Below are positions 43,789 to 52,982 of a stretch of DNA of 64,000 nt, one piece after another. The position numbers and the translations under genes were made by a program. Numbering within the stretch: the first letter of the stretch is position 1; each line of letters begins with the position of its first letter. This DNA is from Fibrobacter sp. UWB15 (lineage in GTDB: Bacteria > Fibrobacterota > Fibrobacteria > Fibrobacterales > Fibrobacteraceae): positions 1-64,000 of the forward strand of contig NZ_FXBA01000002.1 in the NCBI RefSeq assembly GCF_900177705.1. The letters are read 5' to 3'. The notes beneath the pieces were generated by a model. It was not told the origin of the DNA. It worked only from the letters and a program-made list of their open reading frames with translations, and did not search any database.

Positions 43789-44817
43789 TTAGTTAAATCG
43801 ACCCGCTCCAGCGCGACGGCGACGGCCCCTTTCGGACACCAAAGCTTCGATCAAGAAAAGGAGTGCAGCAAGGCCCAAGAATATCTGGTAGCGGTCCTGA
43901 TAATTTTCCATACGATCAGAGGCCTGCTCCTTTTTCTCGAGGTTTGCAATTTCAGAGAGCACCTTTTGCAATTGGAATTCACCGGGGCTTGCATAGAAGT
44001 AAAGACCGCCGGTGACGCTTGCGATTTCTTGCAAGGTTCCGTCTTCGAGACGCGTCGTCACAATGTTTCCCTGCATGTCTTTCTTGTAAGCGACTTCACC
44101 GTTTTTAGAATGCACCGGAATAGGCACACCTTCGCGAGAGCCGATACCGATCGTGTAAATGCGGATTCCCATTTCAGCAGCTTCTTTAGCAGCATTCACG
44201 GCAGCGGCTTCAAGTTCTTCGCCATCGCTCATCAAAATCATCACGGAGTACTGGCCTGCACTTCCTGAATTCCTGTAAAGATCCATTCCCTTGCGAATCG
44301 CCTTTTCGAGGTTCGTACCCGGCATGAGCCAGCCTGGAGTCAGTTCCTTGAGCATCATCTGTACGGTGCCGTAATCAAGAGTCAGAGGCACCATCACCTG
44401 GGCTTCGCCCGAGAACGCCACAAGCCCCACACGGTCACCCGAAAGCGATTCCAAGAACGCCGAAATTTCATGACGGCTACGGGTCAAGCGATTCGGCTTG
44501 ATGTCTTCGGCAAGCATCGAAAGTGAAATGTCCTGCAGCAGCACCAAATCGAGGCCGCGGCGTTCGATATGTTCCATTTTACGGCCCCACTGCGGGCGTG
44601 CAAGAGCCACAAACAAGAAGGCTATCGCAAACAACAAAATGGTCACCTTCGCAAGCCTACGCCAGGGCGACACCGAAGTCGAAAGCTTTGGCAACATCGA
44701 AAGCGAAACAAAGCGTGCGGCAAGCTTTTTGCGACGGTGGTATGCATACACAAAAAGAAGCGCAAACAACGGGAGCGTTAAAAGGCCCCACAAGAACATC
44801 GGTTCAGCAAATCGCAT
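43789..44817 (-). CDS. BatB-like VWA-domain membrane protein
   Basis: 342 residues. N-terminal helices (about 8-28 and 57-75), a von Willebrand A domain with MIDAS residues DISLS (96-100), PGTN and SDGEE, and a C-terminal helix (about 310-330). The Bat (aerotolerance) family; partner MoxR ATPase and DUF58 genes are not in this window. GGAGG lies six bases before the ATG, 12 bases after the upstream VWA gene. The very basic C-terminus (RGRRRRAGAGR) is notable. Confidence 0.87.
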   Translation of the reverse strand: MRFAEPMFLWGLLTLPLFALLFVYAYHRRKKLAARFVSLSMLPKLSTSVSPWRRLAKVTILLFAIAFLFVALARPQWGRKMEHIERRGLDLVLLQDISLSMLAEDIKPNRLTRSRHEISAFLESLSGDRVGLVAFSGEAQVMVPLTLDYGTVQMMLKELTPGWLMPGTNLEKAIRKGMDLYRNSGSAGQYSVMILMSDGEELEAAAVNAAKEAAEMGIRIYTIGIGSREGVPIPVHSKNGEVAYKKDMQGNIVTTRLEDGTLQEIASVTGGLYFYASPGEFQLQKVLSEIANLEKKEQASDRMENYQDRYQIFLGLAALLFLIEALVSERGRRRRAGAGRFN

Positions 44818-44829
44818 CTAAAGCCTCCA

Positions 44830-45933
44830 TTACGGGATGCGCACAAAGCGCGTATTCGCAAGCAACAGTTCAAGCAAAATCAACAAGGCACCCACTAAAA
44901 GCCAGGGGTAGAACTTTTCGGCATAGCGGGCATAAGCCACCGTTTCAATTTCGGTCTTTTCGAGTTCATCGATTTCGGAGTAAATCTTTTCCAATTCTTC
45001 CTTGTTTTCGGCACGGTAGAAGCGGCCGCCCGTCTTTTGAGCCACAGACCTGAGCACGCCTTCGTCAATGCCCTCTTCGGGCGTAATGTCACGTTCGCCC
45101 CAAGAGATATCACCGGTCCAGGGGTTCTGCTGGAATGCAAGAATCTTACCACTCTTTTTACCAACGCCCACCGTATAGACTTTAACACCCAGCGACTGGG
45201 CCACATCGGCGGCACGCATAGGCGGCACCACGCTAGCATTGTCGCGACCATCGGTCAAAAGCACCACCACCTTGGACTTGGCTTCGGACTTTTGCAGACG
45301 GGCCAAAGCATTCATCAGGCCATCACCGATTGCCGTACGGCTATTCATAATGCTATCGCGAGCAAGGTCATCCGTTGCCTTCAAAATTTCGAGCAAGGAG
45401 CCATAATCGAGCGTCAAGGGGCATTGCGTAATCGAGCGTGCTCCGAAAGCGGAAAGACCTATTCGGTCGCTGTGACGCTTCTGGATAAAGTCCGCAATCA
45501 CCTGTTGGGCATAACCCAGACGGCTATACTTCCAGTAATCGCCCGACTTAAGAATGCGTTCCGCATTCATCACGCCGAGTTTAGCCTGCTCCATGCGGGT
45601 AAGCATGTCAAGCGTGCCCATGGACCCCGAAATGTCGAGCGCAAGCATAATGTCGACGCCATCAGTAGAGGTGTATTCCACTTCCATGGCGTTCTGCGGG
45701 CGGGCAAGTGCAACCACAAAGCACACGAGGGCGGCCATGCGCAAAATCGGCACAATATGGCGAAATTTAACGCGACGGCTCGGAACCGCGCGCTTAGCAA
45801 TCGAAAGGGCCGGAAATTTGATAGTACTCTTGCGGCGGTGTTCGCGATAGATATACCAACCGACTAAAACAGGAACCAAAAGTAGGAGCCAAAAGGCCTC
45901 GGGATTCTGAAAATGTAACGCACCAATATCCAT
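44830..45933 (-). CDS. BatA-like VWA-domain membrane protein
   Basis: About 367 residues, same layout as the next gene: two N-terminal helices (about 15-32 and 60-78), a VWA domain with the MIDAS motif DISGS, a Thr-containing loop (SRTAIGDGL) and TDGRDN, and a C-terminal helix before the end. The start is the ATG with CGGAG five bases upstream. A two-gene batAB unit, probably acting in the envelope with partners elsewhere. Confidence 0.87.
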   Translation of the reverse strand: MDIGALHFQNPEAFWLLLLVPVLVGWYIYREHRRKSTIKFPALSIAKRAVPSRRVKFRHIVPILRMAALVCFVVALARPQNAMEVEYTSTDGVDIMLALDISGSMGTLDMLTRMEQAKLGVMNAERILKSGDYWKYSRLGYAQQVIADFIQKRHSDRIGLSAFGARSITQCPLTLDYGSLLEILKATDDLARDSIMNSRTAIGDGLMNALARLQKSEAKSKVVVLLTDGRDNASVVPPMRAADVAQSLGVKVYTVGVGKKSGKILAFQQNPWTGDISWGERDITPEEGIDEGVLRSVAQKTGGRFYRAENKEELEKIYSEIDELEKTEIETVAYARYAEKFYPWLLVGALLILLELLLANTRFVRIP

Positions 45934-46022
45934 AAAATCTCCGAAAAATCGCAAAAATCAAATCTTTTCGCAGAAGAATATACAAAATTGTGGCGGGAAA
46001 AGTACAGTCGGCAGAACGCAGC

Positions 46023-46064
46023 ATTCCTCATTCCACACTACACATTCCACATCTCACATTCCAC
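46023..46064 (-). repeat. Heptamer repeat array after the acyltransferase gene
   Basis: Six 7-base units; on the minus strand GTGGAAT, GTGAGAT, GTGGAAT, GTGTAGT, GTGGAAT, GAGGAAT. It begins two bases after the TGA stop of the acyltransferase gene. Related in layout, though not in exact word, to the GTAGACA arrays. Confidence 0.75.
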
Positions 46065-46065
46065 A

Positions 46066-47124
46066 TCAAAACACATCTTTCTGCGCGGTCACATGGGGCA
46101 AGAAGCGCTTCATGAACGGAATAATGCCCAAATACAGCAGCATGGTCACCACAAAAACAAAGGCAAGTGCTACAGGCCGCGGCCAATGCACATGGTTTTC
46201 CTGCAAAATTTTAATAATTCCCCACTGAACCCATCCGTGAGTCACAAGCACCATGATAGAAAACCTTCCAAAATAAGACACCAGTGGTAATTTCTTTATC
46301 GCCTTCGAAAAGAACAGCACCGCAAGCGTCCCTAAGATGCCGCACAGGTAAACGTTCCAAATCGGGAACCAATAGCGGTTGCTCACGTAACTCACCGAAT
46401 CAGGAGGGGCATTCCACGCAAGCGCAACAACCAAGCCAAAGCACAAAAAGGCAAAAGGAATATTCCAACGGTCCAGTCGATTCGGGGTCAGAAGTTTAGT
46501 ATAGCGGTAGGCGACGTGCCCCGCGCAAAAATACGGAATCGACGCCATCGAAGACGCCCAGAACAACGGAAGCTTGATATTGTAGCGGCCCAGGAAAAAG
46601 CCTACCAGGCCAAACGCAACCGAAAGCACCACTAAAGAGGACGTCGCATACTGCGGGAACTTTCTGGCGACGACTTTTTTTGCGACCAAGTACAGCCCGT
46701 AAAACATCAGGTTCGTCCAAAAGAGGCTCAGCAAAAACCAAACCGGGATATTCGGGAAAGACTGTTTCCAGACAAACGAATACCAAACGGCAGCACCGGG
46801 ATTTCCTCGCAAGTGCAGACAATGCAATACAAACGGGAGTATGCACGAAAGAGTCACGAAAAAGAATGCGAAGGGTATCAGGAGTTTGTTGATTTTGCGA
46901 CGGCTGAAATCAAAGAATCCCGCATATTCCTTAAAGAACAGCCCCGACAAAAAGAAGTACAAAGGCATTCTAAATGTAGAAACCGTTTCTTTGAGAGGAT
47001 ATGTTTCAAGGCCCCAGGTACTTACCACATGGTGCCACACCACAAGCATAATGCAAATGCCTTTCGCCAAGTCGACAAAAGCGTAGCGCGGCTTTGCAAC
47101 AGTTGTGGGCGTCGCAGGTTCCAT
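46066..47124 (-). CDS. Acyltransferase 3 family membrane protein
   Basis: 352 residues with about ten membrane helices. It begins with the family motif YAFVDLAKGICIMLVVWHHV (His of the active-site region) and includes FRMPLYFFLSGLFF. Such enzymes O-acylate surface sugars. Its position beside polysaccharide genes fits acetylation of a surface glycan, but the substrate is unknown. It starts 11 bases after the hydrolase gene. Confidence 0.92.
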   Translation of the reverse strand: MEPATPTTVAKPRYAFVDLAKGICIMLVVWHHVVSTWGLETYPLKETVSTFRMPLYFFLSGLFFKEYAGFFDFSRRKINKLLIPFAFFFVTLSCILPFVLHCLHLRGNPGAAVWYSFVWKQSFPNIPVWFLLSLFWTNLMFYGLYLVAKKVVARKFPQYATSSLVVLSVAFGLVGFFLGRYNIKLPLFWASSMASIPYFCAGHVAYRYTKLLTPNRLDRWNIPFAFLCFGLVVALAWNAPPDSVSYVSNRYWFPIWNVYLCGILGTLAVLFFSKAIKKLPLVSYFGRFSIMVLVTHGWVQWGIIKILQENHVHWPRPVALAFVFVVTMLLYLGIIPFMKRFLPHVTAQKDVF

Positions 47125-47135
47125 AAATACCGTTA

Positions 47136-47945
47136 TTACTGTTCCAGGAAATCAAAAATGCGTTGCTTGTAATCGGGCCGTTCATCGAAGACTGCATGGC
47201 CGCAATCTTCGTACATATAGAATTCGCAAGGAACTCCTTCGGCCTTTAGCTTTTCGGCTAATTTGACAGACGCTTCAGGCGTTGTCACAAGGTCTTTGCC
47301 AGCCCCCAACACAAGCACCGGACACTTGATTTTGCCAAGGTCATCGTAAGTATCCACATAATCGCAGGCATCCGAAAAAAGTGCAAAACGGTCCAGTTCT
47401 TCGTCCGAGATTTCTTTGTACAGCGCAAGCAGAGCCCTGCGGTAACGGGTCACGAACTTTTCGCTAAAGCAGTCGTCAATAAAGCTGTTTACAAGGGCTG
47501 CTCTTTCTCGGGCCCGTGCAAGGTGCGCCCAATTCCGAATCGTCGTAATCTGCCGTGGCTCAGCCTTCGATGTCGAGGATCCGAGCACGAGCTTGTTCAC
47601 GACTTCGGGATTGCGGATTGCCATATACTGCGCCACCATGCCGCCTTGCGACACGCCATAGATATCGGCATTTTCAATGCCCAAAGCCTTGAGGGCAGCC
47701 ACCTGGTCGTCGGCCATTTCGGGCAGCGAATAACCGGGCTTAGCGTCTTTTTTGCGGTCAAAAAAGTAAAGCGTGTATTTTTCCTTAAAAATCTTGTAAG
47801 GCCCTTCTAACGAGGCAGCCGATTTCATGACGCTCTTAATCGAAAGTCCGGGAATCACAATCAGGGGCTTAGGGCCCGAACCGATACGGGCGTAATCCAT
47901 TTCAAAAGAGCCCGTACTCACCGTATGTACAAGATTTTCGCTCAT
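47136..47945 (-). CDS. Alpha/beta hydrolase
   Basis: 269 residues, predicted cytoplasmic. Nucleophile elbow GVSQGG (Ser near 95), a likely acid Asp in GAGKD and His in CGHAVFDE near the end; HG-type oxyanion sequence IPGLS. The family covers esterases, dehalogenases and C-C hydrolases; substrate unknown. No clear ribosome binding site. It shares the strand with the acyltransferase, probably one operon. Confidence 0.88.
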   Translation of the reverse strand: MSENLVHTVSTGSFEMDYARIGSGPKPLIVIPGLSIKSVMKSAASLEGPYKIFKEKYTLYFFDRKKDAKPGYSLPEMADDQVAALKALGIENADIYGVSQGGMVAQYMAIRNPEVVNKLVLGSSTSKAEPRQITTIRNWAHLARARERAALVNSFIDDCFSEKFVTRYRRALLALYKEISDEELDRFALFSDACDYVDTYDDLGKIKCPVLVLGAGKDLVTTPEASVKLAEKLKAEGVPCEFYMYEDCGHAVFDERPDYKQRIFDFLEQ

Positions 47946-47957
47946 GCTAGAAATATA

Positions 47958-48098
47958 GTAAGTAGTAGGAAGTAAGACAAATGCGTAAGTCGAGTGTCGC
48001 GATCAAGCTTGCTTGGACATGACCGAGGCTAGCATTTGGTACTTGAGCGAAGCGAAAGTACAAGTAGACAGTAGGAAGTTAGAAGTAGACAGTGGGCT
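47958..48098 (+). repeat. Two heptamer arrays around a hairpin-bearing insert
   Basis: Three units at 47958-47978 (GTAAGTA, GTAGGAA, GTAAGAC) and five at 48064-48098 (GTAGACA, GTAGGAA, GTTAGAA, GTAGACA, GTGGGCT) flank about 85 bases. These contain an inverted repeat GTACTT...AAGTAC (near 48039-48062). The whole fills most of the 232-base gap between manC and the hydrolase gene. Confidence 0.6.
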
Positions 48099-48177
48099 GT
48101 GACGGTTAAAAAAATGCCGGAACTTTGTCCGACATGTAATTATTGTTCAAACCCGAATTCTGGATTTCGAAATGGAT

Positions 48178-49554
48178 TTAGTTTCTGTGGAAGTCGTCTT
48201 CGACGCGGATGATATCGTCTTCGCCGGTGTATTCGCCCACCTGGACTTCGACGATGACCAGCGGGAGCTTGCCTTCGTTCTGCAGGCGGTGAACTTCACC
48301 CACCGGGATGTAAGTCGATTCGTTCGGACGCACGTAGAAGACATTCTTGCCGACAGTTACCGTAGCAGTCCCGCTCACGACCACCCAGTGTTCCGAGCGG
48401 TGCAGGTGCTTTTGCAGGCTGAGGCGCTTACCCGGCTTCACTACGATACGCTTCATCTTGTAACGTTCGGTAGATTCCAGCACGGAGTACGTTCCCCACG
48501 GGCGGCTCACGGTCTGCGGCACGTTAATGAGGTCAGAGCCGCGTTCCTTGAGTTCTTCCACCACCTTCTTGACCTTCTGGCTGCTGCTGAGCGGAGCGAC
48601 GAGGAGCGCGTCCGGGGTGTCCACGATGAGCATCTTGTCGAGGTCGATCGTCGCGATGGTACGCTGACCGCCCATCACAAGGGAATTCTTGGAGTCCACG
48701 GCAATGTGGCGCGGGTTCACGTTGTTGCCGTTTGCGTCGTGCTGGTATTCGCCATAAAGGCTGTCGAAGCTGCCGAGGTCGCTCCAGCCGATATCGCTCG
48801 GAACCACCTTCACCTTGTTGGACTTTTCCATGACGGCATAGTCGATGGAATTCGACGGGATAGCCATCATGTCGTCGCGGTCGATGCGAATGGGTTCGCC
48901 GTCTTCGACTGTCGCATTGGCAAGGGCCTTTTTCGCAGCGGCGAGCATTTCCGGGGAATATTTGCCCAGTTCGGCGAGGAATGTCTTTGCCGTAAAGCAG
49001 AAGATACCGCTGTTCCAGTAGAAGTTCCCTGCCAGCAGGTACTTTTCGGCAGTAGCGCGGTCGGGCTTTTCCACAAAGCGCTTTACGTTTTCGCCATCGG
49101 CTTCGATATAGCCGTAGCCTGTCTCGGGGCTGGTGGGCGTAATGCCGAACGTCACCAGATTACCGGCCTTCGCCAGTTCTTCGGCGCGGAGAAGCACCTT
49201 CTTGTATTCGTCCTTCTTGCGGATCACGTGGTCAGACGGAGACACGAGAACGACCGTTTCGGGGGCCATCGTAAGGCAGGCAAGGGCGATTGCCGGGGCG
49301 GTGTTACGGCCCACGGGTTCCAACAGGAACTTGCTACCCGTCATGCCTTCCGTTTCAAGCTGGTCCTTGGCCAAGAAGAACTGGTCGGCGTTAGAAACAA
49401 TAAACTGGGATTCGCAAACAGCGGAGTTCGTGACCACGGTCTTGCGGAACAGGGACTGTCCGTCAAAAAGCGGGGCGAACTGTTTGGGCATCAGGGAACG
49501 GCTCACGGGCCAAAGGCGCGTGCCCGAACCACCACAAAGAATCAAGTTAATCAT
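48178..49554 (-). CDS. manC: Mannose-1-phosphate guanylyltransferase / mannose-6-phosphate isomerase
   Basis: 458 residues. The nucleotidyltransferase half has CGGSGTRLWPVSR and, further on, the PSDHVI, GYGYIE and FVEKPD motifs; the C-terminal cupin half (from about 350) has RPWGTYSVLE and KRLSLQKHLHRSEHW, the isomerase type. It makes GDP-mannose for surface polysaccharides. It is 16 bases after the Wza-like gene. Both halves look complete. Confidence 0.95.
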   Translation of the reverse strand: MINLILCGGSGTRLWPVSRSLMPKQFAPLFDGQSLFRKTVVTNSAVCESQFIVSNADQFFLAKDQLETEGMTGSKFLLEPVGRNTAPAIALACLTMAPETVVLVSPSDHVIRKKDEYKKVLLRAEELAKAGNLVTFGITPTSPETGYGYIEADGENVKRFVEKPDRATAEKYLLAGNFYWNSGIFCFTAKTFLAELGKYSPEMLAAAKKALANATVEDGEPIRIDRDDMMAIPSNSIDYAVMEKSNKVKVVPSDIGWSDLGSFDSLYGEYQHDANGNNVNPRHIAVDSKNSLVMGGQRTIATIDLDKMLIVDTPDALLVAPLSSSQKVKKVVEELKERGSDLINVPQTVSRPWGTYSVLESTERYKMKRIVVKPGKRLSLQKHLHRSEHWVVVSGTATVTVGKNVFYVRPNESTYIPVGEVHRLQNEGKLPLVIVEVQVGEYTGEDDIIRVEDDFHRN

Positions 49555-49570
49555 AATTCAGCGCACCTTA

Positions 49571-50716
49571 TTATCTATCATCGGGTGTATAGTCGTCCTT
49601 GACCACATGAACTTCATGAGCAGCCAAAGCGCCATAGTAAACCATGTTAACAGACGGGAAGATCAAGCTGACAAGGCGGTTCCAAGTAGCGAGTTCGGAA
49701 GCGTCGACATAGACGACATCGCGAGCATTCAACTGGAAGCGGTCAGCCATGGCAAGGGCCATTGCATTCTTCGCATTCAGCTGGAACACGTCAATCTGTT
49801 TGTCCGACGTATTACGGATAACATAAATACCGCGGGCCGTAGCGTTCAGAGCCTGCAGACCGCCGGCAGAAGCCAAGGCTTCGGCAAGAGTTAACTTTCC
49901 GTTATAAATGTTGATAATGCCCGGCCTTCCAACTTCACCCATAATGTAGGCCTTCTGGTCTTTCTGAGTTTCAGAGAGGGACGGAACAAAGACCTGGTCA
50001 TCCGGCTGAACCATAATGCGTTCAAGCGGCAAGTTCGCCTTGAATGCATTGAGGTAATTAATGGTATAAACCTTGTCGCCACGACGAAGCTGCATCAAGG
50101 ACGGATCGGCTTCTTTAGCGAAACCGCCCACGCTGGCAATCACGTCGGGAAGGGTCATCGGATTTTCATTGAACGAAACATAACCCGGTCTTGTAACAGC
50201 GCCGGACACGGACATCTTGCGGCTATGGTAACCGGTCACACGCACATCGACCTGCGGATCGTTCAAAATCTTGTCAGACAGGCGCTTGGTGATTTCGGCG
50301 CGGAGTTCCTGGGCCGTAAGACCTGCAGCCTGGAGTTCACCGGCATACGGGTAGAAAAGCTTACCGTCGGTGGTCACCTTCTGACCAGCGGGCTGGTACT
50401 GACCCATCGGAGAAGTCAGTTCCGGATGTTCCCACACCACGACCTGAACCATGTCCAGAGGTCCAATACGGTATTCCAGTTCAGGCAAGGAATCCACCAT
50501 GAGTTCCTTCAAGTCGCCAAAATTGTCAGCGCTGCCACTGTCGGCACTTGCAACGCCATTACCCAGATCGCCTTCGCCAATGTCATGGATGTGAACCATC
50601 ATGCCATTGTATTCAGCAGAATCACCCGGAAGAGTCATCTGCATTTGCGGTCCGAGAGCGCAACCGCTCAAAACAGCTGCGGCAATAAGGCCAAGACCCA
50701 AACTCATTTTCTTCAT
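49571..50716 (-). CDS. Wza-type polysaccharide export lipoprotein
   Basis: 381 residues. Lipoprotein signal (VLSGCALG, Cys 19), then the polysaccharide biosynthesis/export domain (YRIGPLDMVQVVVWEHPEL and VSGAVTRPGYV) and SLBB-type repeats (IMGEVGRPGIINI). It ends with a hydrophobic helical region (LVSLIFPSVNMVYYG), as in Wza. It should form the outer-membrane pore for a capsule or exopolysaccharide. AAGGG lies before the ATG. No Wzc kinase lies in the window. Confidence 0.92.
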   Translation of the reverse strand: MKKMSLGLGLIAAAVLSGCALGPQMQMTLPGDSAEYNGMMVHIHDIGEGDLGNGVASADSGSADNFGDLKELMVDSLPELEYRIGPLDMVQVVVWEHPELTSPMGQYQPAGQKVTTDGKLFYPYAGELQAAGLTAQELRAEITKRLSDKILNDPQVDVRVTGYHSRKMSVSGAVTRPGYVSFNENPMTLPDVIASVGGFAKEADPSLMQLRRGDKVYTINYLNAFKANLPLERIMVQPDDQVFVPSLSETQKDQKAYIMGEVGRPGIINIYNGKLTLAEALASAGGLQALNATARGIYVIRNTSDKQIDVFQLNAKNAMALAMADRFQLNARDVVYVDASELATWNRLVSLIFPSVNMVYYGALAAHEVHVVKDDYTPDDR

Positions 50717-50737
50717 AAATTAACCCTTTTAGCCAGT

Positions 50738-51184
50738 TTAAGCCTGGCCTTCGCTTTGTTTGATTTTTTCTACCCAGTACGGGGTCAGTTTAGAGATAAA
50801 ATTCCACGCCAGCACGAAAGCGTTTTCGGGACGGCGATACGGGTCGGGAACATCCACCCGCTGCGGTTCACCATAACGGAAAACCTTGCCTTCGAGCCAT
50901 GGATAACGGTGCAACAAATCCATTTTGTGGCCATTTTCCATCACCAGGATGAGGTCGGCCCACTTAAGAATATCCAGATTAATCTGCCGAGCGCGGTGTG
51001 CGCTCATATCGATACCATGTTCAAGAGCAATCTTTTGGCTGAGTTCGTGCGCCGGATGATCCACCAAGGCGCCAAGACCAGCACTCATGACTTCAAAATC
51101 AGGCCCCAATTCCTTTTTAAGGCAATATTCACCCGTGGGGCTGCGGCAAATATTACCGGTACATACAACGAGAATGTGTTTCAT
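50738..51184 (-). CDS. Low-molecular-weight protein tyrosine phosphatase (Wzb type)
   Basis: 148 residues, the family's usual length. P-loop CTGNICRS (8-15) with the catalytic Cys and Arg, and the acid loop DPYRR. Next to the Wza-like exporter, such phosphatases act on the tyrosine kinase that controls polysaccharide assembly. Starts 21 bases after rfbC ends. Confidence 0.95.
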   Translation of the reverse strand: MKHILVVCTGNICRSPTGEYCLKKELGPDFEVMSAGLGALVDHPAHELSQKIALEHGIDMSAHRARQINLDILKWADLILVMENGHKMDLLHRYPWLEGKVFRYGEPQRVDVPDPYRRPENAFVLAWNFISKLTPYWVEKIKQSEGQA

Positions 51185-51205
51185 CGGTTTTAAATTAGAA
51201 AATTC

Positions 51206-51769
51206 TTACAATTCAAACGCAAAGCCCAAATCCTTAAGAGCGGGGTTCTTTGTGTCCTTTTCAGAAAGCAGCGGTTCAAAGCCGTTACCCACCGGCCATT
51301 CAATGCCAATTTCGGGATCATTCCACATCAGGCCACCTTCGTCCTTCGGATCGTAAAGGCGGGTGCACTTGTACACGAACGTCGCCGTTTCGCTAAGCAC
51401 CACGAAACCGTGGGCAAAGCCCTCGGGAATGTAGAACTGCTTCTTGTTTTCGGAAGAGAGCACGACGCCTTCCCACTTACCGAACGTGGGGCTGCCCTTG
51501 CGCAAGTCCACAGCCACGTCAAAGACTTCGCCTTCGATCACGCGGACAAGTTTGCCCTGCGGGTTCTTCTTCTGGAAGTGAAGACCGCGAAGTACGCCCT
51601 TCTTGCTCTTGGATTCGTTATCCTGCACGAAAACCATATTGAGGCCGGCAGCGTCGAATTCCGCCTTGTTATAGGTTTCCATGAAGTAGCCTCGATGGTC
51701 GCCAAAGACCGTCGGCTCGACAATCGTCACGCCCTCGATGGAGGTTTTAATGAAATTAAACTTTCCCAT
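51206..51769 (-). CDS. rfbC: dTDP-4-dehydrorhamnose 3,5-epimerase RfbC
   Basis: 187 residues. It opens with the family pattern ending in VFGDHRGYFMETYN; then FVQDNESKSKKGVLRGLHFQ with the catalytic His, and PEGFAHGFVVLSE. It makes dTDP-L-rhamnose precursor together with rfbB. Its Shine-Dalgarno AGGA is the last part of a heptamer repeat array that separates it from rfbB. Confidence 0.97.
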   Translation of the reverse strand: MGKFNFIKTSIEGVTIVEPTVFGDHRGYFMETYNKAEFDAAGLNMVFVQDNESKSKKGVLRGLHFQKKNPQGKLVRVIEGEVFDVAVDLRKGSPTFGKWEGVVLSSENKKQFYIPEGFAHGFVVLSETATFVYKCTRLYDPKDEGGLMWNDPEIGIEWPVGNGFEPLLSEKDTKNPALKDLGFAFEL

Positions 51770-51780
51770 TTTCTTTTTCC

Positions 51781-51808
51781 TGTCTACTGCCTACTTCCTA
51801 CTGTCTAC
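51781..51808 (-). repeat. Heptamer repeat array between rfbB and rfbC
   Basis: Four units on the minus strand: GTAGACA, GTAGGAA, GTAGGCA, GTAGACA. The first base is the last base of the rfbB TAG stop, and the last unit runs into the rfbC ribosome binding site AGGA. Confidence 0.85.
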
Positions 51809-52944
51809 TATCTATTCCCGTACATTTTTTCGTAATACTTCTCGTAGTCGCCGCTGGTGATGTTGTCCAGCCATTCCTGGTTGTCGAGGTACCAGCGCAC
51901 CGTCTTCTCGATGCCTTCTTCGAACTGCAGGCTCGGTTCCCAGCCGAGTTCTTTCTGGAGCTTGGTGGAGTCGATGGCGTAGCGGGCGTCGTGGCCCAGG
52001 CGGTCGGTCACGTAGGTGATGAGGTTCATGTCCTCGCCTTCGGCGCGGCCAAGGAGCCTGTCAACAGTCTTGATGACGACCTTGATAATGTCGATGTTCT
52101 TCCATTCGTTGAAGCCACCGATGTTGTAGGTTTCGGCAATTTTGCCGTTGTGGAAAATCACGTCGATGGCGCGGGCGTGGTCTTCTACAAAAAGCCAGTC
52201 GCGCACGTTTTCGCCCTTGCCGTAAACCGGGAGCGGCTTCTTGTGGCGGATGTTGTTGATGAAGAGCGGAATCAACTTTTCGGGGAACTGGTACGGACCA
52301 TAGTTGTTGCTGCAGTTCGTGACAATCGTCGGCATGCCGTAGGTGTCGTGGAACGCGCGAACAAAATGGTCGGAACCGGCCTTACTAGCAGAATACGGAG
52401 AATGCGGCGTGTACTTCGTGGTTTCGTAGAAGAAATCGTCACCGTAAGCCAAATGGTGTTCCGAACTGGACGCCGTAGTCGTGAACGGAGGCGTAATGCC
52501 TTCGGGGTGGTTCATCTTGAGGGCGCCATAAACTTCGTCGGTCGAAATATGGTAGAAACGCTTGCCTTCGTACTTTTCGGGCAAGGATTCCCAGTAGAGT
52601 TTCGCTGCCTGGAGAAGCGCAAGAGTTCCCATGACATTCGTCTTGGCAAACGTAAACGGATCCTTGATGGAACGGTCCACGTGGCTTTCTGCAGCCAAAT
52701 GAATGATACCGTCGACATGCTCGTCCTGCATAAGTTTGTAGAACGCGTCGAAATCACAAATGTCCATCTTCACGAACTTGTAGTTCGGCTTGTCTTCGAT
52801 GTCTTTCAGGTTCGCAAGGTTACCCGCATAAGTCAGCTTATCGAGGTTGATAATCTTGTATTCCGGGTACTTGTTCACAAACAGGCGAACCACGTGGCTA
52901 CCAATGAAACCTGCGCCGCCGGTGATAACGATGGATCTTTTCAT
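51808..52944 (-). CDS. rfbB: dTDP-glucose 4,6-dehydratase RfbB
   Basis: 378 residues. Extended SDR: nucleotide-binding GGAGFIGSHV near the start, LAAESHVDRSI, STDEVYG, and the catalytic YSASK with Lys. Makes dTDP-4-keto-6-deoxyglucose, first of the rhamnose steps after rfbA; rfbA and rfbD are not in the window. The start is the ATG with CGGAG six bases upstream. A small 43-residue gene ends 38 bases upstream. Confidence 0.97.
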   Translation of the reverse strand: MKRSIVITGGAGFIGSHVVRLFVNKYPEYKIINLDKLTYAGNLANLKDIEDKPNYKFVKMDICDFDAFYKLMQDEHVDGIIHLAAESHVDRSIKDPFTFAKTNVMGTLALLQAAKLYWESLPEKYEGKRFYHISTDEVYGALKMNHPEGITPPFTTTASSSEHHLAYGDDFFYETTKYTPHSPYSASKAGSDHFVRAFHDTYGMPTIVTNCSNNYGPYQFPEKLIPLFINNIRHKKPLPVYGKGENVRDWLFVEDHARAIDVIFHNGKIAETYNIGGFNEWKNIDIIKVVIKTVDRLLGRAEGEDMNLITYVTDRLGHDARYAIDSTKLQKELGWEPSLQFEEGIEKTVRWYLDNQEWLDNITSGDYEKYYEKMYGNR

Positions 52945-52982
52945 ATTTTTCTCCGATTTCGGGGACAATATAGTAATATGGG

